A DNA stretch of 64,000 nucleotides from Acidobacteriota bacterium (GCA_003385635.1 QQUY01000003.1:496001-560000); one strand, 5' to 3'. Positions 51,161-60,308 are shown, numbered from the stretch's first letter. The notes: generated by a model not told the origin, from the sequence alone. Numbers and translations are program-made.

Positions 51161-51535
51161 TTAATGCACCAATCTTTCATACTCCAAGCTGGATCTGCCG
51201 AAATTGACAAGCAGTGCGAGACGGTACTCGGTTGCCTTTAAGTAGTGCAGTGTTTGAGCCCGGTGGGCTTTTGAAATTCTGTCTAGTGCTTTCAACTCTA
51301 TGATCACCGAATCCTCTACGACTATATCCGCGAAATAGTCTCCAACAACTTGATCGTGGAACACGACCTTTATCGGACATTGTTGTTTGGCAGGGATCTG
51401 GTTCTCTTCGAATGCCACCATTAAGGCGTTCTCATAAACTTTCTCGAGAAATCCGTAGCCAAGCTCTCTGTGCACTTGCATGCAAAGTCCGACGATTTGA
51501 TATGAAAGGTCTTTATAGATTGGTTCTTTTTCCAT
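51161..51535 (-). CDS. GxxExxY protein (PD-(D/E)XK nuclease-like)
   Basis: A 124-residue protein with the naming motif G28-F-L-E31-K-V-Y34 and a nuclease-like core: Asp70 in FADIVV and E80-L-K82 in VIIELKALD, which matches the D-ExK catalytic pattern of PD-(D/E)XK enzymes. The family is widespread and its function is unproven. It is the only gene of the surrounding inverted-repeat cassette, which suggests that the nuclease or its DNA drives the element's spread. A bidirectional terminator lies upstream. Confidence 0.85.
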   Translation of the reverse strand: MEKEPIYKDLSYQIVGLCMQVHRELGYGFLEKVYENALMVAFEENQIPAKQQCPIKVVFHDQVVGDYFADIVVEDSVIIELKALDRISKAHRAQTLHYLKATEYRLALLVNFGRSSLEYERLVH

Positions 51536-51593
51536 AGATCAACGACAAAGACCTTTCTTTTCTTTAGATGTGAAGTCCACAACCCCAAAAGAA

Positions 51594-51624
51594 AAGACGG
51601 ATCCCAGAATCGGGACTCCGCCTT
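51594..51624. terminator. Bidirectional terminator-like hairpin
   Basis: CGGA (51598-51601) and CCC pair with GGG and TCCG (51617-51620) around AGAATC. AAAAGAAAA and CCTTTTG flank it, giving T tracts on both strands. Confidence 0.5.
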
Positions 51625-51753
51625 TTGATAATTTGCCAAGTGAGATAATAACCCGGTTCGCACAGAGGAAGCAAAAAATTAGCGAAATTCGTGCAATTCG
51701 TGGCTATTCTCTTTCTTTTAATCCGTGGCTAGCCTCTTCTGTGCAATTCGTGG

Positions 51754-53448
51754 CTAAACCTCTTCTTCAGGACCGGCTTTCTCGATCGGCTTGCTTTCAG
51801 CCTCGATCACCGCGTCCTTCTTCGCTTCGGATTTCTTGTTGTCAGGAGCGTCCGAAGCGTCTCCGTTCGAGCCGAGCACGAATTTGCCGTCCTTCTGCTC
51901 GATGCCAAGTTGGGACAATACTTCGGGAAGGCTCAGACCGAGCGCCTGCATCTGCTGAAGAAGCGAGAAGATCAGGTTTGGACTGGTCTGTGCGAAGCGG
52001 TTCAGGCCGGAACTTTTCCCGTCGCCGTTCCCGCCTCCCTGGTCGATCATCACGACCTTGTCGATCGAACCGAGCGGTTCCGCAACTGCCTTGAAGACAG
52101 GAGCAGATGATTCGATGATCTCAGGAAGCTTCTCGAGGATCGTCTGGAGTTTCGCCGCATCGTTAAACTCCCGCCAAGCCGCAGCTTTTTCAAGAATTGC
52201 CTTTGCTTCAGCAAGACCCTGGGCCTCGGTCGCTTTGGCCTGGGCCATTCCCTTTGCTTCAAGTTGTTCCGCTTCCGCAAGACCCTGCGCTCGGATCTTT
52301 TCAGCTTCAGCGCGGCCTTCAGCCTCGATCGCCTTTGCACGGCCTTCGCCTTCTCTCTGCAGTTTCGCAGCCTCTGCTTCCGCTGATGCGATCTGCGCCA
52401 GCTTTCGTCCTTCAGCTTCAAGCACCGCAGCTTCCTGCGCAGCTTGCGCCCGAAGGACCGCTGCCTTCCTTTCTGCCTCGGCTTGTTTTACTACAGTGGC
52501 CTCGAGTTCCTTCTCTTTGCGGAGCACCTCCTGCTCCTGCACCGAGATCTGTTCTTCAGTTCGGATCTTCTCGATCCTCACTTCCTCTGCGATCACTTCC
52601 TGACGGGCTTGAGCTTCGGATAGCGGCCCTGCTTGTCTGGCCCTCGCACGCTCCTTCTCGATCTGGGCATCGACCTGGGCCTTCTGGATCTCGGTCTCAC
52701 GATTCGATTGCGCGATCTGCGCCTCTGTCGCAAGGCGGACCTTTTCGCCTTCCTGCAAAGCAAGCGAAGCCTTGATCTTCGAATCACGCTTGGCCTCAGC
52801 CTCGCCGATCTCGGCATCGCGTTTCACCTCAGCCGTCCTGCGCTTGCCGAGTGCGTCAAGATAGCCCTCGTCGTCGGATATCTCCTGGATCGTCAACGCG
52901 TCCATTCCGATACCCATCTTTTCGAGATCGCCGGCGGCTTCGGTAGTGAGCTTCTGCGCGAAGCTCTGGCGGTCGTTATTGATCTCCTCGACCGTGAGCG
53001 TTCCTAGAATTGCGCGCAGGTGGCCTTCGAGCGTCTGGAAGATCAAACGGTGGAACTCGTCCTCGGGCATCCCGAGAAATCGTTCGGCCGCCGCCCTCAG
53101 GGATGAGTCATCGCCCTTGATCTTCACATTGGCGACCGCTTTTACATATACCGGAACACCCTCCACCGTGTATGCCTTCGACGTCGAAAGCGGCACGGTG
53201 ATGACGTTCAGATCGAGATACTCGACCTTTTCAAGAAACGGTATTACGAGCGTCGCACCGCCTCTCACGAGCCGGTAGCCGACCTTCGTACCGTCATCAA
53301 GCTTTCGGTTGCGGCCGGAAATCACTGCGGCCTCGTTCGGCGACACCTTTATGTAGTTGCGGCTGATGATCGAGAAGGCGGCGATAACCGCGATCACGAT
53401 CATAACCACACCGACCACGGCAAAGATCATCAATTGGAATTCTGACAT
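51754..53448 (-). CDS. floT: Flotillin-like protein FloT
   Basis: A 564-residue SPFH protein that scaffolds membrane microdomains. A membrane segment (about 6-28) leads into the SPFH domain (30-200, with NEAAVISGRNR and EGHLRAILGTLTVEEI). A long Ala/Glu coiled-coil (200-420) and a GGGNG linker follow, then a charged tail. The tail's last codons are followed at once by the inverted repeat of the GxxExxY cassette, whose CTA provides the stop. The original end may have been trimmed. A partner nfeD lies upstream. Confidence 0.9.
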   Translation of the reverse strand: MSEFQLMIFAVVGVVMIVIAVIAAFSIISRNYIKVSPNEAAVISGRNRKLDDGTKVGYRLVRGGATLVIPFLEKVEYLDLNVITVPLSTSKAYTVEGVPVYVKAVANVKIKGDDSSLRAAAERFLGMPEDEFHRLIFQTLEGHLRAILGTLTVEEINNDRQSFAQKLTTEAAGDLEKMGIGMDALTIQEISDDEGYLDALGKRRTAEVKRDAEIGEAEAKRDSKIKASLALQEGEKVRLATEAQIAQSNRETEIQKAQVDAQIEKERARARQAGPLSEAQARQEVIAEEVRIEKIRTEEQISVQEQEVLRKEKELEATVVKQAEAERKAAVLRAQAAQEAAVLEAEGRKLAQIASAEAEAAKLQREGEGRAKAIEAEGRAEAEKIRAQGLAEAEQLEAKGMAQAKATEAQGLAEAKAILEKAAAWREFNDAAKLQTILEKLPEIIESSAPVFKAVAEPLGSIDKVVMIDQGGGNGDGKSSGLNRFAQTSPNLIFSLLQQMQALGLSLPEVLSQLGIEQKDGKFVLGSNGDASDAPDNKKSEAKKDAVIEAESKPIEKAGPEEEV

Positions 53449-53499
53449 TTCAGGTAACCTCTGAATCCACTTGCATTCAGCAAGGCTCTAACCTCTAGG

Positions 53500-53632
53500 C
53501 AGCTTCTCCGATCTCGAACCGTTTGCAGCCGCAAGTAATTGGATCACTTACGCTGCGGTAGCAACCGAAGCAATCTTGGAGCTCTGCGCTTTTCCTATCG
53601 CTTACGTGTAGATATATGAATGCGTTGGATCA
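53500..53632 (-). other. Cysteine-rich open frame directly after nfeD
   Basis: The nfeD frame stays open for about 41 codons after its TGA. It would encode a Cys-rich stretch with CFGC and CGC (CxxC and CxC spacing, like a small zinc ribbon), ending at TAG near 53496. No start codon exists in frame. It may be a remnant, a read-through tail or chance. Confidence 0.25.
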
Positions 53633-54202
53633 ATCGCTTTCAGAGAACAATGAGTAACCGGTGCCTTCCATCGTGCTCACGATGAATGAATCGCCGGTTA
53701 CATCCTCGATCAGGACTATAGCGCCGGCCTCGATCTTCTCGCCGTCGCGTGTTCTCGCAAGCTTCTCAACTTTCTCTTCACCGACCGTGCAGGAGATCTG
53801 GCCAACCGATCCCGGAAGGATTCCGACCACGACTTTCGCCGTCCTGCCGATCAGATCGCGTTCGGACACCGAGCTCGACGACTGTTGAGAATAAAGCAGG
53901 TATCCGAAGGCGAAAACAACTCCCCCGAAAACGACGCCACCTGCCAAGCCAAGCAGCACGCTCAAGACAAAGCCGAGCCCAAACTGGATGCCGATCGCTC
54001 CCAATCCGCCAAGAGCCGTTAGAAAAACGCTCAGGACCCTGCTGTCTAGTACCCCGAAGTGCCCGTCTCCGCTGTCGGACTCAAAACCCAGGTCGAGGTC
54101 GAAAGCCTCAAAGATGTCGCCGATGACCAGAGAGAATACCAGAAACAGAAATCCGAGACTCCCGACGACCAGAAAGATCAATAACGAAGTGAACTCGGTC
54201 AT
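53630..54202 (-). CDS. nfeD: NfeD-like membrane protein
   Basis: A 190-residue protein with an N-terminal helix (about 5-27), two or three further helices (about 58-105) and a C-terminal OB-fold domain (about 115-185, GRTAKVVVGILPGSVGQISC). NfeD proteins are typical partners of flotillins, here encoded 181 bases downstream. A catalytic protease domain is absent, as in the short NfeD class. The serine-rich hinge YSQQSSSSVSERD separates the parts. Confidence 0.8.
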   Translation of the reverse strand: MTEFTSLLIFLVVGSLGFLFLVFSLVIGDIFEAFDLDLGFESDSGDGHFGVLDSRVLSVFLTALGGLGAIGIQFGLGFVLSVLLGLAGGVVFGGVVFAFGYLLYSQQSSSSVSERDLIGRTAKVVVGILPGSVGQISCTVGEEKVEKLARTRDGEKIEAGAIVLIEDVTGDSFIVSTMEGTGYSLFSESD

Positions 54203-54625
54203 TTCCGCCCCTCCAACGCGAAATAGCTATAAGTGCTGTTTGTATGAATGCGTGAAATATATAACGAATGCCATATATGTTGAAGTTTCAAAATTCGGGT
54301 GGCGTGAATCGTGAATCGTGAATCGTGAATCGTGAATTGTGAATCGTGAAATCGTGAATCGTTAATATTGAATAGTAAATCGTGAAATCGCGTAAACGTG
54401 TCAGAAGCCCAAGCGTCAGCACTCGCTACCCTCAGGTTTCAGGTTTCAAGTATCAGGTATCAATGTAAGGCGGTCTCAGTCATCAGTACTTTGTTCTCAA
54501 TACTCTGTCGTTGTCTGCGCTGACTCTTAGGCTACTGACCTACACTCCCTTCAATTCCTGACCCTACTCGACTGTCAATTCTCCATTCTCAATCTTCAAT
54601 CACCCATTCACGACTTCACGACACC
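54203..54625. repeat. Repeat-filled intergenic region with inverted heptamer arrays
   Basis: The left arm (54304-54388) starts with four perfect GTGAATC units and continues as variants. A 20-bp module identical to 28442-28461 follows at 54401-54420, then CAGGTTT-type units near 54435-54465. The right arm (54576-54624) has seven units such as CAATTCT, CCATTCT, CAATCTT, and ends two bases before the M14 peptidase stop. No gene is evident. Confidence 0.85.
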
Positions 54626-56953
54626 CTACCGGTACATCGCATTAAAGATCAATGGAAAAGTCGCCCTGCTCTGGCCTCTGTACTGAGGCCGGAATCCGAA
54701 AAGGATGATGTGGCCGCGGCCAATAGGGATCTCCACGAGCGCCGCCTTGCCCGCTATCTTTTCCGCGCCTAACGCCCATCCGGAAAGCAGCACTTCCGAT
54801 GGATCAGACGGGTATTTCGCGATTACCTTTACTTTTGAAGGTTCGAGTACTTCGAACGCAGGTGAACGCTCGAACCATGCGATCGACGTTTGCGGCATGT
54901 CCTTCGCTACCGGATGCGACGTATCGAGTTCCGTCTTTAGGATCGATCCGGGTATGTAGAAATCCTTTTGTTCCAGGCCGTCCGTCACGTCCTTTAGGGG
55001 AAGATCGAATTGCTTGATCGCAAACTCGGATGAACGATTGAAAAAGATCAGGGTGCCTCCACCTTCTACATATCTCTTCAACTTTGCCACCCCTGTTTCG
55101 CCGACTCCGCCTGTGTACTCTTCCGGCATCGAGCCTTCCCGGTAACCACTTAGGATCGAATTCGGCGATTGGTCCGGAAAAACGATCGCACTTCTGTTGC
55201 GAAGGCTGTCCAGAATCTCGCTGTTCTTCACCGACGATGCGGGGAAGCCGCATCCCTTTTTCTCGTTCTCATCGAATACCCAGCGAGTCCATCCTTCATC
55301 CATCGACGGTTGATGAGACCGGTAGATGCCGTGCGTTACGGTCTCCGGCTTTCTCGAATTCTCGCATCCGCTGATCACACCGCGCTCCGAAACGTCATAA
55401 TTGACCAGGTCGTATACCGGCACCGCCTCGACACCCATCAAAAGGGCAAGGTTGTGAGCAGTAACGTCGTACGGAGGAATCGGTTTTCCATCTTCGTCCA
55501 GCAGGTCCGGATACCTCTGTTTCTCTAGCATCGCTTTTGCGAAACCGCCGTATGGCTGTGCCATTTCGATCACAACCGTGTTCTTCCCGTAGTCCTTTTT
55601 CCCGACCCTTAGATTGTCGGTAACGGTGACCTCCACTCCAGCTCGTTCAAGGATGCTCGTAAGGGCTATCCGGTTTAGGAGCTTTGGAGATGTCGCTTCT
55701 CCTTCCTTATCAGGATTGGGAAGCACGAATGCTACAAGCTCGCCGTTTATACGGGGCTTCGTCGCAGCTTTCCCGATGTTGTAGAAACGCCGCAACCAAC
55801 GCTCGCGATTCTCCGCGGCGTGCTTCATTACATGAAACGCGCCCGAGGTCATATAGTCGGTGATGTCGCGCAGCGTCCATTTTCCGCCCTTCCAGACGGG
55901 ACCAAAATTCTTGGATTCTTCCTTCGCGTCGAACCCCCTCCGGCCCCGTAGATCATCGAAGTCGACCTCGATCGGGGAAGCGAGGTTCGCAGACGCCGTT
56001 TCGCTCAGGATCCTGACGCCTCCGTGATAGTGCGAATATGCCCTTGCCGGCGTCCAAGCGTCGTAGGTCGTACCGGTAGTGATCCCCTCGAATCCCTTCT
56101 CGCGCATCTGATCCGCAACCCAGTTTCCCAGCTCGGTGTATCCGTCAATAAGTTCTTTCGGGACATTTGGTTCGACCGGCGGTTCATAAGGAGGCATAAA
56201 GAACCGTGCCGCGTTCTGACCCTGCTGGTGGATGTCGTGGACGATCTGCGGATGAAAAACGTTATGGATCTTGTCTACGGTCAGCTGCGTTTCGACCTGA
56301 GTGAAGGCATACCAGTCGCGATTGTTGTCGTGGCCGACATACTTCTGATAAAGCTCGGGCGGTGAACTGCCTTCAAATTCGGTGCCTAAAGTTTTGTCAT
56401 ACCAGTTTTTGACGATGTCCACGCCGTCGGGATTCAAGGACGGCACAAGAACGATGATCGTTTCGTCGAGGATCTTCGCGATGTCCTTGCCACTGTCGGT
56501 AGCGAGGCGATGCGCTGTCAGGGTCGAAGAAAGCGTCGAACCGACCTCCGTCGAATGTATACCGTGAGTTATAACTACGAACGTTTTGCCGCGCTCGATC
56601 AGCTTCTGGGCCTCCAGGTCGTCCCGCTTGATCAATCGGGGATCGGCCAGCTTGTCGTTGATCTCGATATATTCGTCCAATTTTGCGAGATTGTCCGGCG
56701 AAGAGATCACCGCGTAAACAAATGGCTTTCCCTCTGTTGTCTTGCCGATCTCCCGGAAGACCATCCGGTCGCTCGCCGCGTCCAGCTTCTTGAAGTAGTC
56801 GACGATCTGCGACCAGCTGGCGAGCTTCTTGTCGTCTCCCGGTGAGAACCCCAGGACATCCTTCGGAGCGGGAATCGATTGCGCGATCGCGGTGAACGCA
56901 AGCGCAAAAACCAAATTGCAGAGACACACGTACGGAAAAATTCTGAATTTCAT
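54626..56953 (-). CDS. Exported M14 zinc carboxypeptidase
   Basis: A 775-residue secreted peptidase. After a signal peptide (about 1-25, ending TAIAQ) comes the M14 domain: zinc ligands HSTE (HGIHSTEVGS) and a later histidine in HDIHQQG, with a Glu candidate in ILSETAS. A C-terminal region of about 350 residues contains glutamine-amidotransferase-like segments (GGTLIFFNRSSEFA). It probably degrades extracellular proteins. ATG 56953 gives a clean signal peptide; a longer frame adds 15 residues. Confidence 0.85.
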   Translation of the reverse strand: MKFRIFPYVCLCNLVFALAFTAIAQSIPAPKDVLGFSPGDDKKLASWSQIVDYFKKLDAASDRMVFREIGKTTEGKPFVYAVISSPDNLAKLDEYIEINDKLADPRLIKRDDLEAQKLIERGKTFVVITHGIHSTEVGSTLSSTLTAHRLATDSGKDIAKILDETIIVLVPSLNPDGVDIVKNWYDKTLGTEFEGSSPPELYQKYVGHDNNRDWYAFTQVETQLTVDKIHNVFHPQIVHDIHQQGQNAARFFMPPYEPPVEPNVPKELIDGYTELGNWVADQMREKGFEGITTGTTYDAWTPARAYSHYHGGVRILSETASANLASPIEVDFDDLRGRRGFDAKEESKNFGPVWKGGKWTLRDITDYMTSGAFHVMKHAAENRERWLRRFYNIGKAATKPRINGELVAFVLPNPDKEGEATSPKLLNRIALTSILERAGVEVTVTDNLRVGKKDYGKNTVVIEMAQPYGGFAKAMLEKQRYPDLLDEDGKPIPPYDVTAHNLALLMGVEAVPVYDLVNYDVSERGVISGCENSRKPETVTHGIYRSHQPSMDEGWTRWVFDENEKKGCGFPASSVKNSEILDSLRNRSAIVFPDQSPNSILSGYREGSMPEEYTGGVGETGVAKLKRYVEGGGTLIFFNRSSEFAIKQFDLPLKDVTDGLEQKDFYIPGSILKTELDTSHPVAKDMPQTSIAWFERSPAFEVLEPSKVKVIAKYPSDPSEVLLSGWALGAEKIAGKAALVEIPIGRGHIILFGFRPQYRGQSRATFPLIFNAMYR

Positions 56954-57048
56954 AAGTTTGATCAGATTGGAGAGCGGAATTCCGAGAGTATAAACCAAAA
57001 GTGCTTCGTCTGCCGACCATACGCTGAACCATCGTTGTAAAAAAGTGT

Positions 57049-57077
57049 TTTACGTTTTTGTTTCATCGCGCTATACT
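57049..57077 (+). promoter_or_regulatory. Possible promoter of the lipoprotein gene
   Basis: TTTACG (57049-57054) and TATACT (57072-57077) with a 17-base spacer, in the divergent gap with the M14 peptidase. Confidence 0.4.
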
Positions 57078-57170
57078 ATTGACGTGCCGAAACTTTGAGC
57101 ACTTCCTCATCTCTTCCATTGTTCGTTTCAGATCTTTTTGCGGCCGGTCGGTCGGGACATCCAGTTTCAA

Positions 57171-58079
57171 ATGAGAACCAGTTTAAAAAAAGGCAGCTTT
57201 CGCGAATTGTTTGCGGGGCTGCTTTTGCTAGTTGTGTCTGCTTTCGTGTTTGCAGGTTGCGGTAGCGGGGCAGGTGCGGACTCGACCGTGGCGAATCCCA
57301 ATGCGGAGGCAAATCCGTTTGTCGCCCCGGAGCCCGGGAAAGAGCCTGTTATGCCGGCGGGACCTTCGATCGAGATCAAGGCGAACTCGCCTGCTGACAC
57401 AGTGAAGGCGTTCTATGAAAGGCTCCGCGCCAACCAGTTCATCGCTGCGCTGAAACTGACAAATCTACGACCAGCGGTTGAAGGTCTCTCTCCCGAAGAG
57501 ATAAAAGACCTGGGTGTCGATTTTGGCGAACTCGCCAAGAGCGTCCCGCCACAGATGCCGATCAACGGCGAGATCGTGTCCGGTGATGAAGCCACCGTCA
57601 CGATGAAGATGCCGAACGAAAACGACGGCAAGCTGGAGACAAACGAGATCCAGCTAAGAAAGGAAGGCGACAATTGGATTATGCTGGTCGCTGATGCAGA
57701 AGGCGAGAAGATGATCCGAAAGGAAGGGAAGAACTATTTCTTCGCACTCCGGATGGAGGTCCATCATCGTGAAGCACAGGCGATGCTTCAACGGATCAAC
57801 AAGGCACAAGGAATTCACGCGCTTCAGAACGGCGGCAAATTTGCCGATCTTGAAACGCTGGCGAACAGGGGTTATGTACCGGCCGACGCGCTGTCTTCGG
57901 AATCGACAGGGTACATCTACAAGGTAGCGTTGGCATTCGACAATTCGACCTACACGATTCACGCGACCCCGGCTGTTTACGGCAAAACAGGCAGGTTGTC
58001 GTTCGCTTCGAAGATCAGAAAGGGTCAGGATCCTGAGCTTTTGAGCAAAGACAACAAGGGAAAAATCCTGCAAAACTAA
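57171..58079 (+). CDS. Lipoprotein with pilin-like C-terminal domain
   Basis: A 302-residue lipoprotein. The signal ends in the lipobox VFAGC, with the cysteine near residue 30. An Ala/Pro linker leads to an NTF2/DUF4878-like domain (about 65-180, SPADTVKAFYERLRANQF). The last 100 residues (LETLANRGYVPADA, STGYIYKVAL, YTIHATP) resemble the globular part of type IV pilin-like proteins without the N-terminal helix. The domain pairing is uncommon. The ATG at 57171 is chosen by the signal sequence. Confidence 0.7.
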   Translation: MRTSLKKGSFRELFAGLLLLVVSAFVFAGCGSGAGADSTVANPNAEANPFVAPEPGKEPVMPAGPSIEIKANSPADTVKAFYERLRANQFIAALKLTNLRPAVEGLSPEEIKDLGVDFGELAKSVPPQMPINGEIVSGDEATVTMKMPNENDGKLETNEIQLRKEGDNWIMLVADAEGEKMIRKEGKNYFFALRMEVHHREAQAMLQRINKAQGIHALQNGGKFADLETLANRGYVPADALSSESTGYIYKVALAFDNSTYTIHATPAVYGKTGRLSFASKIRKGQDPELLSKDNKGKILQN

Positions 58080-58109
58080 TAAAATTGTAGGTTTATGGCG
58101 CTTGAACTG

Positions 58110-58138
58110 TTGTATAACATTGTAAAAGCCACTATAAT
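58110..58138 (+). promoter_or_regulatory. Sigma-70 promoter of the PilZ gene
   Basis: TTGTAT (58110-58115), 17 bases, then a perfect TATAAT (58133-58138). The expected start lies about 33 bases before the ATG. Confidence 0.65.
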
Positions 58139-58177
58139 GCCGCGGAATATGTCATCAGTTCCCGCTGAGAATCTAGC

Positions 58178-58639
58178 ATGATTAGAAAATGGGCTTCGCT
58201 GTTCACAAGGTCGGTTAACAAGCGCGTCGTAGCTCGCAGGCGTCCCCTGCACGTGCCGATCAAGATATCGTTCAAGCCGGACAAGAATTCGGGAGGGCTT
58301 GTACTTCCTCCTCCCGACCTCTCCACTCGCGGCGAAACCCACGATCTAAGCTCCTCCGGCGTATCTTTCATAGTCTCTTCGATCAGAATTCAACAGTATT
58401 ACCTCGTAGGCGAGGAACGGACGCTCAAGGCAGAACTGACGCTTCCTTCCGGAAAGGTGCAAATGCAGTTGATCGGTGTGAGATACGAGCAGGTCGGCGA
58501 ACACGTCTCGACAACCCAGTACCTTGTCGGTGCGAGTATTCTGGATATGACGGAAACCGACCGTGAGGCGTACAGGGAATTCCTAACCACCCGTCCGAGA
58601 AAAGGCCGGGCGCTCGAGCTTGGAGCTACGAAGAGCTAG
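58178..58639 (+). CDS. PilZ-domain protein
   Basis: A 153-residue single-domain protein. RxxxR (Arg16-Arg20) with further arginines at 21-22, and D56-L-S-S-S-G61, match the c-di-GMP-binding motifs RxxxR and D/NxSxxG. It is probably a stand-alone cyclic-di-GMP receptor affecting motility or surface behaviour. No flagellar or pilus genes are near. It has its own promoter and a clean terminator. Confidence 0.82.
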   Translation: MIRKWASLFTRSVNKRVVARRRPLHVPIKISFKPDKNSGGLVLPPPDLSTRGETHDLSSSGVSFIVSSIRIQQYYLVGEERTLKAELTLPSGKVQMQLIGVRYEQVGEHVSTTQYLVGASILDMTETDREAYREFLTTRPRKGRALELGATKS

Positions 58640-58663
58640 ATCGCATTCAGTACAGATTTTGTA

Positions 58664-58689
58664 AAGGTCGCCGGTTGGCGGCCTTTTTT
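58664..58689 (+). terminator. Rho-independent terminator of the PilZ gene
   Basis: AAGGTCGCC (58664-58672) pairs with GGCGGCCTT (58677-58685), then a run of T. Confidence 0.85.
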
Positions 58690-58698
58690 GGTTATGGG

Positions 58699-58747
58699 TA
58701 CTGAGGACTGAGTACTGAGTACTGAGTACTGAGGACTGAGGACTGAG
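58699..58747. repeat. Heptanucleotide array, TACTGAG/GACTGAG type
   Basis: Seven in-phase 7-base units, directly after the PilZ terminator. A reversed partial copy of the 36-bp minisatellite follows. Confidence 0.92.
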
Positions 58748-58798
58748 TGGGAACCCGGAGAGTAAGCGACGGGCTTAAGAAAGGAAACAGGAGAGAGG

Positions 58799-59001
<203 letters not shown>

Positions 59002-59009
59002 AGACTGTC

Positions 59010-59198
59010 TTGACTCGATAGACCCGATAGACTCAACTGACCCGACAGACTGAACATACCCGATAGACTCAACAGACCCGATAGACTCAACAGACTGAAC
59101 AGACCCGATAGACTCAACTGACCCGACAGACTGCACAGACCCGATAGACTCAACAGACCCGACAGACTGAACAGACCCGATAGACTCAACAGACTGTC
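59010..59198. repeat. 21-copy nonanucleotide array
   Basis: Twenty-one in-phase 9-base units of form YAGACYCRA (for example TAGACTCAA, CAGACCCGA, CAGACTGAA), ending 21 bases before the next ATG. Confidence 0.95.
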
Positions 59199-59219
59199 TC
59201 CCCATGATATAAACCTGAT

Positions 59220-60305
59220 ATGCCAGACAAGATAGGGATTGGTTTCATCGGCACCGGCTTCGCTCGCTCAACGCAGATTCCCGGATTCCGCGATACGGAG
59301 GGCGCTGCGCTTGTTTCTGTCGCCAGCGGAAATGTTGAGAACGCGAAAAGTACGGCGGAAGAGTTCGGAATTCATCATTTTACAGACGATTGGCGGGAGA
59401 CCGCTGCTCACCCGGATGTGGATCTGGTCTGTATCACCACACCGCCGAATCTCCATCGTGAAATGGCTCTGTTCTCCGTCTCGGAGGGCAAGCACATCCT
59501 GTGCGAGAAGCCTATGGCAATGAACGCGAATGAGACTCGCGTGATGACGGAAGCGGCGTCGAAAGCTGGCGTTCTCGCGTTGATCGATCATGAATTGCGG
59601 TTCCTCAACGGTAGACGGCGCGCTTTTGAAATAGTTCGGGAAGGAGGACTCGGCGAGATCATTCACGCGAAGTCCTTCTTCAGGAATGCCTCGCGTGGAA
59701 ATCCGGATCTCAAATGGAATTGGTGGTCTGACGAGATTCAGGGAGGAGGCGCGCTTGGCGCGATCGGTTCACACGTGGTGGATGGCTTCAGATGGTTGCT
59801 GGAAACCGAGATCCGCGATGTTTCGTGCCTTCTGAAAACGAATGTTCGAACGCGGCCCGGACAAGACGGCGAGCCGAAAAAAGTCACAACTGACGACGAA
59901 TGCAATTTGATCTTCCGGTTCAAGGACTCAGATCTCACCGATAACGCTTCCGGTACTGTGTCGATCTCACTTGTAGAGATAGGTGAATACGATTTCTGGA
60001 TCGAGATCTATGGTACCGAGGGCTCTTTGGTCATCGGCGAGAAGGGCGATCTGAAGATCGCGAAACGAGGCGAGAGTGAGTTCTCTCCGATCGATATCGA
60101 ACTGGGTGAGCCTCCTGAAGGTACAAGAAAAGGCGGATGGTCTATCGGTTTTCTGGCATTTGCCCGCGAGATCGTACAGGCCCTGCAATCCGGCAGCACG
60201 ACCGTCAGTGGCGCCGCGACATTCGAGGACGGTCACGAGATCCAGGAGGTCCTCGATGCGGCGAGAGAATCCAGCAGGACGGGTTCGCGCGTCGCGATTG
60301 GCTAA
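59220..60305 (+). CDS. Gfo/Idh/MocA-family oxidoreductase
   Basis: A 361-residue NAD(P)-dependent sugar or inositol dehydrogenase-like enzyme. The nucleotide-binding IGFIGTGFARSTQIPGF is at the start. The EKPMAMN motif carries the conserved Lys near residue 97, and the GGGALGAIGSHVVDGFRWL segment has the catalytic His. The substrate is not evident from sequence or neighbours. A long repeat block lies immediately upstream. Confidence 0.87.
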   Translation: MPDKIGIGFIGTGFARSTQIPGFRDTEGAALVSVASGNVENAKSTAEEFGIHHFTDDWRETAAHPDVDLVCITTPPNLHREMALFSVSEGKHILCEKPMAMNANETRVMTEAASKAGVLALIDHELRFLNGRRRAFEIVREGGLGEIIHAKSFFRNASRGNPDLKWNWWSDEIQGGGALGAIGSHVVDGFRWLLETEIRDVSCLLKTNVRTRPGQDGEPKKVTTDDECNLIFRFKDSDLTDNASGTVSISLVEIGEYDFWIEIYGTEGSLVIGEKGDLKIAKRGESEFSPIDIELGEPPEGTRKGGWSIGFLAFAREIVQALQSGSTTVSGAATFEDGHEIQEVLDAARESSRTGSRVAIG

Positions 60306-60308
60306 ACG

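Larger units (their letters stand above)
51023..51756. mobile_element. GxxExxY cassette with nested inverted repeats
   Basis: A 734-bp unit. Its left end has GGCCACGAATT at 51023 and again at 51057, the second copy extended by TCACGAATTACAC. Its right end has mirrored copies (GAAATTCGTGCAATTCGTGG near 51684, GTGCAATTCGTGGC near 51741). One gene lies inside. The outer right repeat supplies the TAG stop of the neighbouring flotillin. No transposase is encoded, so it would need help in trans. Confidence 0.7.
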
